DNA from: Terrimonas rubra
GTDB lineage: Bacteria; Bacteroidota; Bacteroidia; Chitinophagales; Chitinophagaceae
Assembly (NCBI RefSeq): GCF_042686025.1
Contig: NZ_JBHUOZ010000003.1
Location: forward strand, 2,294,001-2,358,000
Direction: 5' to 3'
DNA: 64,000 bases
Shown here: piece by piece, positions 24,604-34,272 of the stretch
Layout: each line of letters starts with the position of its first letter
Numbering within the stretch: the first letter of the stretch is position 1
Made by a program: the position numbers and the translations under genes
Notes under the pieces: generated by a model
The model's input: the letters and a program-made list of their open reading frames with translations, nothing else
Told to the model about the DNA's origin: nothing
The model's database searches: none

Positions 24604-25845
24604 ATGAATCTCCTGCAAAAGGCCTTATTTTTTAGTGCCGTTCCATTGTCGCTTACTGCTAATTTACAGGCTGCCCCGGTTGAGCAAACATTTAGTCCCT
24701 TTAAAAAGTGGCGGGGTGTATTTGCTGTTAAACCGGGAGTGGATGTACCCTTTAACTTTGAGATCACCGGTACCAATGCCGGCAATGCCCAGGTCTTTTT
24801 TATTAACGGACAGGAACGTTTTAATGCAGGCCGTATCAGCTGGACGAAGGATTCTCTTTTTATCTATATTGACCAGTTTGAAAATGAACTGGCATTTGGT
24901 ATTACCGGTAACAATACACTTACCGGCAGTTTCCGCAAACAAAACAATAAAAAAACAGTATACCCTGTAACGGCTGCTGCAGGCATATCGCAACGTTTCA
25001 CCCACCCAAAAATAGCTCCGTTAAAAGATATTTCCGGCACTTATGATGTGGCCATACAACAGGCAGGCGGTACCGAAGAAAAAGCGGTAGGCTTATTTAC
25101 ACAGGATGGCAACCGGCTCCAGGCCAGTTTTTTACGGGTAACCGGTGATTCCCGTTTTTTAGATGGTGTGATCAATGGAAATACATTCTACCTGTCATCC
25201 TTTATCGGGTCGGGCGTAAGTTATTATACCGGTAAGGTTAATCCGGACGGAACCATAAACGGTGAGATCGTAGGTGCCCGCGGTAACACGGCCTTCACTG
25301 CTAGGGAGAACGAAGAAGCCGCCTTACCCGATGCCTATACCCTGACCACCTTAAAAGAAGGTTATGATGCGCTTAATTTTATTTTTCCCGACGCCAATGG
25401 CATCCCCGTATCTTTAAACGACCCGCAGTTTAAAAACAAAGTGGTGATCCTATCCATTACCGGCAGCTGGTGCCCCAATTGTTATGATGAAGCCAGTTTT
25501 TTATCGGAATGGTATAAGCAGAACAAACAAAGAGGAGTAGAAATAATTGCCCTGCACTATGAACGCCAGAACGACAGCGCTTATGTAAAAAAAGCACTGA
25601 ACGGCTTCCGCAAAAAACTAGGCATTACCTATACCCAGCTGTTTGCCGGCATAGCCGATAAACAACAGGTGGCATTATCCTTACCGGCTTTAAATACCTT
25701 CCTGGCCTTCCCTACTACCATCTTTATTGATAAGCAGGGAAAAGTATCCAAAATACACACTGGTTATTCAGGCCCTGCTACGGGCAGGTTTTATGATGCG
25801 TTTGTGAAGGAGTTTAATGCAGAAGTGGATAAGTTAGTGAAATAG
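24604..25845 (+). CDS. Periplasmic TlpA/ResA-like thioredoxin-fold protein
   Basis: A 413-residue protein from the chosen start, with a signal peptide (1-23, ending LQAAP). Residues ~25-265 are a beta-rich N-terminal domain of unknown type. Residues ~270-410 are a TlpA/redoxin domain with WCPNC as the redox CxxC, and AFPTTIFIDKQGKV with the family's cis-proline. It should reduce or oxidise thiols in the periplasm. ATG 24604 is preferred to the earlier in-frame start because it begins the signal peptide and lies after the promoter. The palindrome in its promoter links it to the sulfur operon at 29135-38181. Confidence 0.85.
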   Translation: MNLLQKALFFSAVPLSLTANLQAAPVEQTFSPFKKWRGVFAVKPGVDVPFNFEITGTNAGNAQVFFINGQERFNAGRISWTKDSLFIYIDQFENELAFGITGNNTLTGSFRKQNNKKTVYPVTAAAGISQRFTHPKIAPLKDISGTYDVAIQQAGGTEEKAVGLFTQDGNRLQASFLRVTGDSRFLDGVINGNTFYLSSFIGSGVSYYTGKVNPDGTINGEIVGARGNTAFTARENEEAALPDAYTLTTLKEGYDALNFIFPDANGIPVSLNDPQFKNKVVILSITGSWCPNCYDEASFLSEWYKQNKQRGVEIIALHYERQNDSAYVKKALNGFRKKLGITYTQLFAGIADKQQVALSLPALNTFLAFPTTIFIDKQGKVSKIHTGYSGPATGRFYDAFVKEFNAEVDKLVK

Positions 25846-26039
25846 TTAATAATTCATGGATCATAGTTGATAGAACATAAAAGGGGCAGGAACTTTTTGC
25901 TGTTGTCAAAAAGAGGAGAGGTACTATACACCTGATACCAGATTAGCTTGAGATTCATCATAAAGTTAATGAACCTCATTGTTTTTGATATCCGGTATTA
26001 TCCTGTAGGGATAAAATATTTATAGCACATAGCCGCAAT

Positions 26040-26070
26040 AAACATACGACCCCGCTGGGGTCGTATGTTT
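26040..26070. terminator. Perfect 14-bp hairpin
   Basis: The arms AAACATACGACCCC and GGGGTCGTATGTTT around a GCT loop; it has a T-rich flank on the + strand. It probably ends transcription from the thioredoxin-fold gene. Confidence 0.8.
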
Positions 26071-26110
26071 ATTTGTCATTTATATTTTAATAATCATTCA
26101 TCACAACATA

Positions 26111-26147
26111 AAAAAACTCACCATGAAAATGCATGATGAGTTTTTTT
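26111..26147. terminator. Hairpin terminator near tRNA-Cys
   Basis: The inverted arms AACTCA/TGAGTT plus CATG pairing lie between an A6 run and a T7 run, so it can work on either strand. It is placed to end the minus-strand tRNA-Cys transcript. Confidence 0.75.
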
Positions 26148-26165
26148 ATTGGGTTAGTGTTTGTG

Positions 26166-26236
26166 ACGCCGTGGTCGGATTCGAACCGACGTGAAAGGTG
26201 TTGCAGACCTGTACCTGTCCTCTCGGCCACACGGCT
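26166..26236 (-). tRNA. tRNA-Cys (GCA)
   Basis: A 71-nt cloverleaf on the minus strand. The anticodon loop CTGCAAC gives anticodon GCA. The T-arm is GTCGG-TTCGAAT-CCGAC, and the discriminator is U, as expected for tRNA-Cys. The acceptor pairs AGCCGTG with CACGGCG, leaving an A-G mismatch at the first pair, and the anticodon stem has a mismatch at its outer pair. CCA is not encoded. It sits downstream of the TonB receptor gene. Confidence 0.88.
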
Positions 26237-26242
26237 GGTATT

Positions 26243-26267
26243 ACAGCGGCCCTGGTTGAGCCGCTGT
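26243..26267 (-). terminator. Hairpin between TonB receptor gene and tRNA-Cys
   Basis: The perfect arms ACAGCGGC and GCCGCTGT with a 9-base loop follow the receptor stop. There is no T run, so it may be a processing or stability hairpin rather than a terminator. Confidence 0.5.
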
Positions 26268-26275
26268 GGTGATGA

Positions 26276-28846
26276 TTAATTTCCCCTGAAGGCAAAGCGT
26301 AAGGTTACACCATAGGTAACCGGATCGCCCAGTACTCCCGCATAGTGTCCTGCATTACCACCTGCCGGTAATAATTGCTCGTAATAATCCTGGTTTAAAA
26401 TATTACGGCCCCACACGTATACGCTAAAACTATTGGTTGTTCTAAAGCCTATCCTGCCGTTCAACAAGGCATACCCATCCACATTCAGGTAAGCCGATTC
26501 CGAAGGGCTGGAGGAGAAAGAAGAACGGTAAAACGTTTCTGCAGCAATAAAGAAACTGCCATGCTGTTTGAAGAAAGTTGCCGGTGTGGAGAACTCAGCA
26601 CCCACCGATCCTGCAAACCTCGAAATACCCGGTAGTTTGGTTTTGGATATATCTTTAAACGCCACCTGCTGGTTAGCATCATTGGTAGCACCGGTTTCTT
26701 CCAGCGGCAATGGCGCATTCAGGAATTTCAGGTACTTACCATCGGTATAGGTAAGCGCAGCAAAAAAGTTAAAGTTCTTGTTAATACGGTAATTCAGGTC
26801 CAGCTCCGCCCCTCTTACCCTAACCTTCTCCGCATTGGCGATATAGCCCCTGTTCACACCTAATTGAGGGGATTGAACATTGGCCTGATAATCTTTAATA
26901 TCAGTATTGAATAAAGTCAGGTTCAGGTTAAAGTTCTGGAATGGTGTACTCTTTATACCGGCTTCATAATGGGTCACGTATTCCGGCTTAATAACGGCCA
27001 GGTCCAGGGCCGGTGCCCCGTTCACCGTTGGTAAGCCTGCCACATTCACGCCTACCGGTTTAAAACTGGTGGAGTAGGTTACGTAAGCATTGTAATTTTT
27101 CTCCTCCGGACGGTAGGATAAGGTTAAATGATAAGTAAATTTATTTTCCTCCGCATCGGTTGCATAATACTGGCTACTGTACACACCCTGGCGGATAGCA
27201 ATGATGGCGGGATCAGTAAATTCTTTTCCGCCGCGTGCCTGGCGATCGTACACCACGTCTTTTTTATCGTAGTTAAAACGTAAGCCCGGCTGCACATGAA
27301 AGCCCGGAAGCGCCTCCCAGTCTGCATTGGCAAATATGGCCGCACTGGTTGATTTGATAGAGGAATTGGTGAATACACCATAACCTTCAAATAAGCTGTC
27401 CGTTCTCCATAAACTGCTGGTAGAGCTTTGCGAAAAACGCCATTGGGCATCACCCGCTACTTCCGAACCGGTGGTCTTTACATCCTGGTTAATATAAAAC
27501 AGGCCGATCACACCGCTTAACTTATTGGTAAAATTGCCCGCATAACGTATCTCCTGCGACCAGTTATGATGTTTGGTAGGGTTTTGTGATAAAGCCAGTG
27601 ATTGTAAGCCGGTAAAATCACGGTCGTTGGAAGGCCCCCAGTCCCAGTAGCGCCAGGCCGTAGTAGAAGTCAGTGTGCCCGGACCAAGCTGCGTTTCAAT
27701 ATTTAAAGAAGCGCCGCCAATATCATTATCCGATTTCCAGGGTGTATCATGATCTATGATACGGTCAAAGGCATTGAGTGTGGGCACCGTATAACCCAGG
27801 TCCGCTATAATATTATTGAACTGGCGGTATGCCGGGCGTTTGGTGGTTACCACACCGGTCAATACCTGCGCATAGCCATCGGGGCGCTGTTTGGTATTAT
27901 CGGCATTTAAGGTAATGGTTGTATTATCCGATGCCTGGTATAATAACTGTGCCCTCCAGCCCAGGTTATTGATATCATTAGTGGCTTTATTGGTTCGTAT
28001 ATTTTCAATTACCCCATCACGCTGCGTACCTGAAAAGGATGCCCTGGCTGCTAATTTTTTTGTTAAGGGGCCCGATAAAGAAGCTTTGGCCTGGATATAA
28101 CCATAGTTACCATAACTCACTTCAAAATCTGCTTCCGGTCTGAAGCTGGCTTTACGTGAAGTAATATTGAATGCACCGGATGTGGTGTTTTTACCGAACA
28201 GGGTTCCCTGCGGGCCACGTAATACTTCGATCTGGGCAATATCAATAAAATCCAGTGTGGTAGCGGCGGGGCGGGCATAATATACGCCGTCCACATAATA
28301 ACCAACACCCGGATCAAGGCCATCATTGGTTAACCCGAACGGCGAACCTATGCCCCGGATATTGATGCCTGTATTACGCGGATTAGAAGAATATAATTGT
28401 ACTGAAGGCACCAGTTCTTTTAAACGGTTTACATTAAAAGAGCCGGTTTCCCTTACCTGTGAACCACCGATAACCGAAATGGCGATAGGCACATTCTGTA
28501 CTCTCTCCAACCGGCGGCGGGATGAAACAGATACATCCGATAATAAAAGGTCTTCTTTAAACAATACCACATTTACGGTAGTAACAGATGCATCTTTTAT
28601 ATGTACTTCACGGGTTTTAAAAGATACATAACTAACCGCCAGTGTAAAGGGCGGTGCTACATTTTCAATTTCAAAAACGCCTTCTTTATCAGATAAAACG
28701 GTAATGCCCTTATTTTTTACAACGATGGTAGCGTTGGGGACCGAGATCCCATTCTCTTCCTTCACAATACCACTTAATTTGTATTGCGAAAATGCCGGTG
28801 CGGCCAGTAATAAGAAAATAATTGCAGTTGATAAGGTCTTTAGCAT
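26276..28846 (-). CDS. TonB-dependent outer-membrane receptor (sulfur-regulon candidate)
   Basis: An 856-residue protein with a signal peptide (1-20), a carboxypeptidase-regulatory-like domain (~21-105, SGIVKEENG...FEIENV), a plug domain (~115-240, with NVPIAISVIGG and EVLRGPQGTLFGKNTTSGAFNI) and a 22-strand type barrel ending VTYGVTLRFAFRGN. It resembles receptors of the FecA/CirA-like group that import small ligands using TonB energy. Two copies of the AGTCTAC palindrome lie upstream and the sulfate operon is directly upstream on the same strand, so a sulfur-containing ligand is a reasonable guess. Confidence 0.9.
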   Translation of the reverse strand: MLKTLSTAIIFLLLAAPAFSQYKLSGIVKEENGISVPNATIVVKNKGITVLSDKEGVFEIENVAPPFTLAVSYVSFKTREVHIKDASVTTVNVVLFKEDLLLSDVSVSSRRRLERVQNVPIAISVIGGSQVRETGSFNVNRLKELVPSVQLYSSNPRNTGINIRGIGSPFGLTNDGLDPGVGYYVDGVYYARPAATTLDFIDIAQIEVLRGPQGTLFGKNTTSGAFNITSRKASFRPEADFEVSYGNYGYIQAKASLSGPLTKKLAARASFSGTQRDGVIENIRTNKATNDINNLGWRAQLLYQASDNTTITLNADNTKQRPDGYAQVLTGVVTTKRPAYRQFNNIIADLGYTVPTLNAFDRIIDHDTPWKSDNDIGGASLNIETQLGPGTLTSTTAWRYWDWGPSNDRDFTGLQSLALSQNPTKHHNWSQEIRYAGNFTNKLSGVIGLFYINQDVKTTGSEVAGDAQWRFSQSSTSSLWRTDSLFEGYGVFTNSSIKSTSAAIFANADWEALPGFHVQPGLRFNYDKKDVVYDRQARGGKEFTDPAIIAIRQGVYSSQYYATDAEENKFTYHLTLSYRPEEKNYNAYVTYSTSFKPVGVNVAGLPTVNGAPALDLAVIKPEYVTHYEAGIKSTPFQNFNLNLTLFNTDIKDYQANVQSPQLGVNRGYIANAEKVRVRGAELDLNYRINKNFNFFAALTYTDGKYLKFLNAPLPLEETGATNDANQQVAFKDISKTKLPGISRFAGSVGAEFSTPATFFKQHGSFFIAAETFYRSSFSSSPSESAYLNVDGYALLNGRIGFRTTNSFSVYVWGRNILNQDYYEQLLPAGGNAGHYAGVLGDPVTYGVTLRFAFRGN

Positions 28847-28880
28847 TGTTGTTTAGTTGTTACGTTTATTTATTATTAAT

Positions 28881-28901
28881 AGTCTATAATTTTTATAGAC
28901 T
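28881..28901 (-). promoter_or_regulatory. Palindromic operator (site 2) before the TonB receptor gene
   Basis: A perfect palindrome, AGTCTATAA-TTT-TTATAGACT, 34 bases upstream of the receptor start. On the minus strand TAATTTTG (28911-28918) fits the -7 box, placing the palindrome just downstream of the transcription start. It matches sites 1 and 3-5. Confidence 0.65.
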
Positions 28902-29095
28902 AAATAAAACCAAAATTATTATTCAATCATTCATCACTGCATTACAGCGATGTTCACATATGGGAATTCTCAAATTGAAGTAAGCGACCGTTAGGGGTAT
29001 ACCGGCAACAACATCGGTGAGCCGGGAAGAAAGACAAGAGCCTGTTGAACATACAGTTTTTTGATAATATAGTTCAAAAATATAGGTTTACAATT

Positions 29096-29116
29096 ACTCT
29101 ACCAATTTTGTAGACT
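29096..29116 (-). promoter_or_regulatory. Palindromic operator (site 3)
   Basis: ACTCTAC-N7-GTAGACT, one mismatch from a perfect palindrome, lies just beyond the 3' end of the precorrin-2 dehydrogenase/TauE gene and 250 bases upstream of the TonB receptor. It may serve a second receptor promoter. Confidence 0.55.
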
Positions 29117-29134
29117 AATTATTTATAATAAAAG

Positions 29135-30643
29135 TTATAAAACTTTTATTAAGATACGTACACTCCATACTATTACCAATACACCCACCAGTATCAGGGC
29201 AGTGCGTCTTGGTAATTTACCTACCAGTCTTGCTGCAATGGGTGCTGCTACCAGTCCGCCTACGATCAATCCCAGTATGGTTTGCCAGTGTGTAACACCC
29301 AGTAATAAAAAGAAGGTAAGGGCACTTGACAGGGTAACAAAAAACTCGGTAATACTTACAGAGCCGATCACATATTTGGGACTTCTGCCTTTCGTGATCA
29401 GTGTAGTAGTAACAATAGGTCCCCAGCCACCGCCACCGAAGGAATCAAAAAAACCACCGGCACCGGCCAATGCTTTATAATGTTTGAATTTCTTTTTCTT
29501 TATCTGGTTCTGGTAAGCGGTATATAAAATTTTTATACCCAATAATAAAGTATAACAGGCCAGTATAGGTCTTACCAGGTTGCTGTACTCCTCCCCTAAA
29601 TAATATAATAACCAGGCCCCTGCCACAGCGCCTATTACACCCGGCAGCACCAGTGCTTTAAACAGTTTTTTGTTTACATTACCAAATTTATAATGGCTAT
29701 ACCCGCTGGCGCCGCTGGCAAACATTTCGGCTGTATGTATACTGCCACTGATAGCAGCAGGACTTACACCGGCCGATAACAACACCGTTGCACTCACCAC
29801 CCCATAGCCCATACCTAAAGCACCATCTACCAGCTGCGCAAAAAAACCTGCGGCAAACATCACCAGGAAGCTGGCATCAAGGGTACTGTATAAGGACAAT
29901 AATCCATTCTTAATACTTTCAAAAGGTATAATATAAGTAAAGGTAAAATGTCCCACCAGCATTAAACCAAAGGCCAGTAAAGAGTAGGTAGCAATGCGTC
30001 GCCATTTTTTTTCATTAAAGGCCGTATCATCTTCCAGCAGCACTTTCGTTAATTTATTCAGCTTTTTAACCTTGTACTCAAAATTGCCGTTTAGCTTGTT
30101 ACGCACTTTATGCAGGTTATCAATACTGTCATTGAGCTCTTGCGGCAGGGCATCGTTCAGCACTTCCTTGATGCGCTTGGCCATGGTAGGCGATTTACCA
30201 TTGGTAGAAATAGCAATTTTCAGGTTACCCTTTTTTACAATAGAGCCCAGGTAAAAATCACAATACTCAGGGGTATCAGCTACATTAATGAGTTTATTCT
30301 GCTGTCGGGCCGCCGTAAAAATAGCCTGGCTCAATATTTTATCATTTGCCGCAACAATGGCCACATCACAGGCTTCCAGGTCAGTTGCCTCATACCCTCT
30401 CTCTTCAATACGCACATTATCATACCCTTCGGTAAAAGCCCTGAACGCCGGTGTTACTTCTTTAGCCACCACTTTAATCGTTGTTCGCGGACTGTTCTGT
30501 AATAAAGCGGTTACTTTTTCCAGCCCTATTTTCCCGGCGCCTACCAGTAATACTTTTAAGTGATCTAACTTTAAAAAGACAGGGAATAACTCATTGGTTA
30601 CCTGCTCATTCTTTTCTGTTATATCTTTTGTTACTACACTCAT
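29135..30643 (-). CDS. Precorrin-2 dehydrogenase/ferrochelatase fused to TauE/SafE permease
   Basis: A 502-residue fusion. Residues ~15-215 match the siroheme-synthase N-terminal half (CysG-B/Met8): KVLLVGAGKIGLEK for NAD binding, then NVADTPEYCDFYLGSIVKKGNLKIAISTNGKSP, which oxidises precorrin-2 and inserts iron to give siroheme. Residues ~230-502 are a TauE/SafE (TSUP) membrane domain with about eight helices, including GALGMGYGVVSATVLLSAG and GGFFDSFGGGGWGPIVTTTL. TSUP proteins move sulfite or other organic or inorganic anions. It is last in the sulfate operon, so a sulfite or sulfate role is likely; the cofactor half serves CysI. Confidence 0.92.
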   Translation of the reverse strand: MSVVTKDITEKNEQVTNELFPVFLKLDHLKVLLVGAGKIGLEKVTALLQNSPRTTIKVVAKEVTPAFRAFTEGYDNVRIEERGYEATDLEACDVAIVAANDKILSQAIFTAARQQNKLINVADTPEYCDFYLGSIVKKGNLKIAISTNGKSPTMAKRIKEVLNDALPQELNDSIDNLHKVRNKLNGNFEYKVKKLNKLTKVLLEDDTAFNEKKWRRIATYSLLAFGLMLVGHFTFTYIIPFESIKNGLLSLYSTLDASFLVMFAAGFFAQLVDGALGMGYGVVSATVLLSAGVSPAAISGSIHTAEMFASGASGYSHYKFGNVNKKLFKALVLPGVIGAVAGAWLLYYLGEEYSNLVRPILACYTLLLGIKILYTAYQNQIKKKKFKHYKALAGAGGFFDSFGGGGWGPIVTTTLITKGRSPKYVIGSVSITEFFVTLSSALTFFLLLGVTHWQTILGLIVGGLVAAPIAARLVGKLPRRTALILVGVLVIVWSVRILIKVL

Positions 30644-30701
30644 CCGGTATTACTGTTATTGATTTAATTATGCTTGTCCGATAGCTTTCTTTAGCAGGCT
30701 G

Positions 30702-32378
30702 TTATTGTTGCCTGATCCATTTGTTATAAGCAAAGTCGCCGAATATTTCCCCTTCCTTTTTCTCCGCCGCATATACGGCAAACAAGCCATCCAGGGTTTC
30801 CAGTATCTGCTCTTCATTCAGGCTTTCCTTATATTTTGTATTCAGCCGCAGGCCCTGCCTGTCGCCACCTATATGCAGGTTATAATGCCCGTAGGAAGTG
30901 CCGATAAAACCTATTTCCGATGCAGCAGAACGGCCGCAGCCATTCGGACAACCGGTCATGCGTAAACTGATCTCCTCATCACTTAATCCATATTTCTCCA
31001 CAATAGGTTCTATCCTTGAAATAAGCGTAGGCAAATAACGTTGTGCCTCGGCTAAGGCCAGCGAACAGGTATTAAATGCCACACAGGCAATAGCGGTACG
31101 GCGGATGGCCCCCGCATTTTCATTATGTGCTTTTACACCTAACCTGGCTAAGATGCTCTCTATCGCCTCTTTATCCGCTTCTTCAATATCACCCAGTATC
31201 ACATTCTGATTGCCGGTGAACCTGAAATTAGCTTTACCGGTTTCTGCTACCTCAAACAGAGCAGTTTTCAAAGCAACAGTATCACTGTCCAGCACCCTGC
31301 CATTCTCCACGAAGATGGTATAGTACCATTTGCCGGCATGGTTTTTCCGCCAGCCATAATGATCTTTTCTTTCTGTAAAATGATACGGCCTTTCGGGTTC
31401 AAAGGCAAAGCCACAGCGTTGTTCCACTTCTTTCCTGTACCCGTCCACACCCAAACGATCCACTGTATATTTCAACCTGGCCTGTTTCCTGTCCTCCCGG
31501 TTGCCAAAATCACGCTGCACGGTCAGTATCTCATACACTGCTTTCAATACTTTTTCTTCGGTATCCAAAAAGCCCAATACTGTTCCCAAACGGGCATAGG
31601 TTTTCGGGTTTCCATGGGTAGTACTTAAACCACCGCCTACCGCTATATTAAATCCTAACAGTTTATCATTCTCAATAATAGCGATCAGGCCAATATCATT
31701 AGTAAATACATCAATATCGTTATTAGGCGGAATAGCAATAGCTATTTTAAACTTACGTGGCAGGTAACGGTCCTGGTACAAAGGGTCTTCTTCGGACCGG
31801 TCAGCTATCTGCTCTTCATTCAGCCATATTTCATAATAAGCCCTTGTCTTAGGTAAACCTAATAAACTTATTTTATCCGCATACGCAAACACTTCCGCAT
31901 GCACCGGCGACTCCTCGGGGTTGGCGCTGCACATCACATTCCTATTCACATCACCGCAGGCCGCAATAGAATCCAGCTGCAGGGTATTAAAAGCCTGTAT
32001 CGTTGGCCTGATGGACGATTTTAATATGCCATGCAATTGCACGGTCTGCCTGGTAGTGATCTTAATTACCCCTGTTGAATGCTCCCCTGCTATATGATGC
32101 AGGCCGATCCACTGTTGCGGGCTTAACAAACCACCGGGCAGGCGCAACCGGATCATATAGGAGTATAACCATTCCAGTTTCTTGGCACTGCGCTCTTCAC
32201 GCCTGTCCCTGTCATCCTGCTGGTACATACCATGAAACTTGATCAGGGTCTGGTCATCTTCACGTATGGCCCCGGTAATATCATCAGTCAGGCTCTCCTT
32301 CATAGTGCCCCTTAAGCCCTTGCTTTCTTTTTTTATCCGCTCAACGGGTGATAACTTCTTATTGTCTTTATCTGCCAT
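30702..32378 (-). CDS. cysI: Assimilatory sulfite reductase, hemoprotein subunit
   Basis: A 558-residue siroheme/[4Fe-4S] enzyme that reduces sulfite to sulfide with six electrons from CysJ. The two-fold nitrite/sulfite reductase repeat is visible. The cluster and siroheme cysteines are in the CVAFNTCSLALAEAQRYLP region and in RMTGCPNGCGRS. The substrate-binding basic patch has RQTVQLHGI and the DVNRNVMCSANP segment. Length matches E. coli CysI (570). It lies between cysJ and the siroheme/TauE fusion gene on the minus strand, as part of the sulfate operon. Confidence 0.95.
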   Translation of the reverse strand: MADKDNKKLSPVERIKKESKGLRGTMKESLTDDITGAIREDDQTLIKFHGMYQQDDRDRREERSAKKLEWLYSYMIRLRLPGGLLSPQQWIGLHHIAGEHSTGVIKITTRQTVQLHGILKSSIRPTIQAFNTLQLDSIAACGDVNRNVMCSANPEESPVHAEVFAYADKISLLGLPKTRAYYEIWLNEEQIADRSEEDPLYQDRYLPRKFKIAIAIPPNNDIDVFTNDIGLIAIIENDKLLGFNIAVGGGLSTTHGNPKTYARLGTVLGFLDTEEKVLKAVYEILTVQRDFGNREDRKQARLKYTVDRLGVDGYRKEVEQRCGFAFEPERPYHFTERKDHYGWRKNHAGKWYYTIFVENGRVLDSDTVALKTALFEVAETGKANFRFTGNQNVILGDIEEADKEAIESILARLGVKAHNENAGAIRRTAIACVAFNTCSLALAEAQRYLPTLISRIEPIVEKYGLSDEEISLRMTGCPNGCGRSAASEIGFIGTSYGHYNLHIGGDRQGLRLNTKYKESLNEEQILETLDGLFAVYAAEKKEGEIFGDFAYNKWIRQQ

Positions 32379-32564
32379 TATATATCAATTCAGTTGTTTT
32401 TGTTTGCCGGCTGCAGTAACGCTATTGAACTGCTGTTGCGACGCTCCGTTTATCGTTCTGTAATACTATTCATCATTAAACCTTCGCGGTTCGTGATACA
32501 CAAACCCAGGCTTACTGCTTTCAGCTTTCCGCCTTCAGCTTTAAGCTTTTGGCTTTCAGCCCTC
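32379..32564. other. Gap inside the sulfate operon
   Basis: This 186-base spacer between cysJ and cysI holds no gene. Most of its first half is a dispersed repeat (32406-32450); a CT-rich stretch with repeated TTTCAGC-like units (about 32519-32560) fills the rest. Confidence 0.55.
32406..32450 (+). repeat. Dispersed GCCGGCTGC/TTGCG repeat
   Basis: GCCGGCTGCAGT, a spacer with CTATTGAACTG, then CTGTTGCGACGCTCCGTT. The tail GTTGCGACGCTCCGTT is shared in reverse orientation with the copy at 62022-62073. Confidence 0.65.
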
Positions 32565-34262
32565 TCAATACACATCCTTCTCATACCTTCCCTCCTCCTG
32601 CAACTGCAGTAAAAAGGCCTCCGCTTCAGCTGTTGTTTTATTGCCCTGCTCGCTGATGATGTTAATGAGGGTTTGCTCCACATCAGTAGCCATCGGTTCT
32701 TTGGCCCCGCATACATACAAAGCAGCACCGTTGTTTAACCAGTTGTACAGTTCACTGCTCTTTTGCTGCATTTTATGCTGTACATAAATTTTCTGCTGCT
32801 GATCCCGGGAAAAAGCCAGGTCCAGGTTGGTCAGTACACCGGTCTCCACATACTTCTGCATTTCCACCTGGTATAAAAAATCAGTCACAAAATGTTGCTC
32901 ACCAAAAAACAACCAGTTTTTACCCGTAGCGCCGGCCGCATCCCTTTCTGCTAAAAACGAACGGAAGGGAGCTACACCTGTACCGGGGCCTATCATGATA
33001 ATATCTTTCTCCGCATCGGGTAATTTAAAGGCCTTGTTTTTATGCACATAGAAGGTGATGGCCGTATCTACAGGCTGATCGCCCAGGAACTCGCTGCACA
33101 AACCATAACGGCGTTCATCATCTGTAACAAAAGTGTTTTTAGAGACCGTGATATGCACTTCATTTTCACCATGTGCCGCCGGGGCCGATGCCAGTGAATA
33201 CAACCTTGGCGCAATAGGGGTAAGTATTTTGATCACCTCCTCAAACTGCGCCGGGTTTTTTACCGGGTAAATACGTAACAGGTCAACCAGGTCCATTCTT
33301 ATTTCCGGTATTTCCTGTTCGGTGATAGCCGCATATTTTTTTATGGTAGGCAACAATAAATAACACACATTTACATGTTGTGTCAATATGGTTTTTGTAT
33401 CCGCAGTCACCTTACCCGTTTCTACAATAGTGTCTCCGTCCACACCGGTCAGTTCAATGATCCGCTCCACCACGGCTAAACGGTTAGGCGGTACAATGCC
33501 AATGGCATCACCCGGTTCGTAATGCACCACTTCATCTGTAGCAATTTCAATATGGTAGGTTTCTTTTTTGGATCCCCTGTCATTTAAATTAACCGAAGCA
33601 ATGATCCGGCCTTCATAATATTTTTTACCAGCTGTTTTTTGTTCGGCAGCAGGTTTTGTTATCCCCGTTGATGCTGTTGCAGCTGTTGTATTTAATACTT
33701 CATTAAACCAGGCCAGTGCTGTTTCCTCATAATCCACATCGCATTTTTGTAATGGCACAACCCTGGCAGCGCCAAATTGCGCAAGCTTTTCATCCACATC
33801 AATACCGGTTTGGCAAAACAACGGATAGGAACTGTCGCCCAGGGCTAATACACCAAATTTCAGGTTGGGTAATTGCAGCTGGTTTGCCTGTATATATTCG
33901 TAGAATTTTTTAGCCGATGCCGGTGGCTCGCCTTCACCCTGGGTACTGATCACCACAAATAAAAACTCCTCCTTTGCCAGGTCCGTTACACGATACTGGT
34001 CAAGCCCGGCCAGTTTTACATTCACACCTTTCTTTTTACCAATGCCCGCTAACTGTGAGGCCAGTTTTTTAGCATTACCGGTTTCGGTACCATACACCAG
34101 CGTAATTTTTTTGCTAACAACAGGAGCCGCCGTTTCGCCTGTGGCAATATCACCACTGCCGGCTATAACCGCAGCCAGGTAGCCCTGTATCCAGATCAGC
34201 TCTTCCCTGCTGGATTCTTTCACCAGCGTAGCAAGTAAACTATGTTTCGTTTCGTTTAACAT
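32565..34262 (-). CDS. cysJ: Sulfite reductase flavoprotein subunit
   Basis: A 565-residue diflavin reductase that passes electrons from NADPH to CysI. Residues ~52-200 are the flavodoxin domain (VYGTETGNAKKLA, STQGEGEPP, ALGDSSYPLFCQ). The FAD domain has ARLYSLASAP and the NADPH-binding domain has IGPGTGVAPFRSFL, ending with EEGRYEKDVY. Length and order match E. coli CysJ (599), but the first ~50 residues are short. It starts 10 bases after the SUMT gene in the operon. Confidence 0.95.
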   Translation of the reverse strand: MLNETKHSLLATLVKESSREELIWIQGYLAAVIAGSGDIATGETAAPVVSKKITLVYGTETGNAKKLASQLAGIGKKKGVNVKLAGLDQYRVTDLAKEEFLFVVISTQGEGEPPASAKKFYEYIQANQLQLPNLKFGVLALGDSSYPLFCQTGIDVDEKLAQFGAARVVPLQKCDVDYEETALAWFNEVLNTTAATASTGITKPAAEQKTAGKKYYEGRIIASVNLNDRGSKKETYHIEIATDEVVHYEPGDAIGIVPPNRLAVVERIIELTGVDGDTIVETGKVTADTKTILTQHVNVCYLLLPTIKKYAAITEQEIPEIRMDLVDLLRIYPVKNPAQFEEVIKILTPIAPRLYSLASAPAAHGENEVHITVSKNTFVTDDERRYGLCSEFLGDQPVDTAITFYVHKNKAFKLPDAEKDIIMIGPGTGVAPFRSFLAERDAAGATGKNWLFFGEQHFVTDFLYQVEMQKYVETGVLTNLDLAFSRDQQQKIYVQHKMQQKSSELYNWLNNGAALYVCGAKEPMATDVEQTLINIISEQGNKTTAEAEAFLLQLQEEGRYEKDVY

Positions 34263-34272
34263 ATAGGGTGTT

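Larger units (their letters stand above)
25846..26165. other. Intergenic region with two hairpin terminators
   Basis: No gene is seen. It contains two strong hairpins (26040-26070 and 26111-26147) between the thioredoxin-fold gene and the convergent tRNA-Cys. Confidence 0.6.

Noticed and set aside
28902..29095. SAM-type riboswitch before the TonB receptor
   Set aside because: Suggested by the sulfur context, but no conserved SAM-I/II core or kink-turn sequence is seen on the minus strand.
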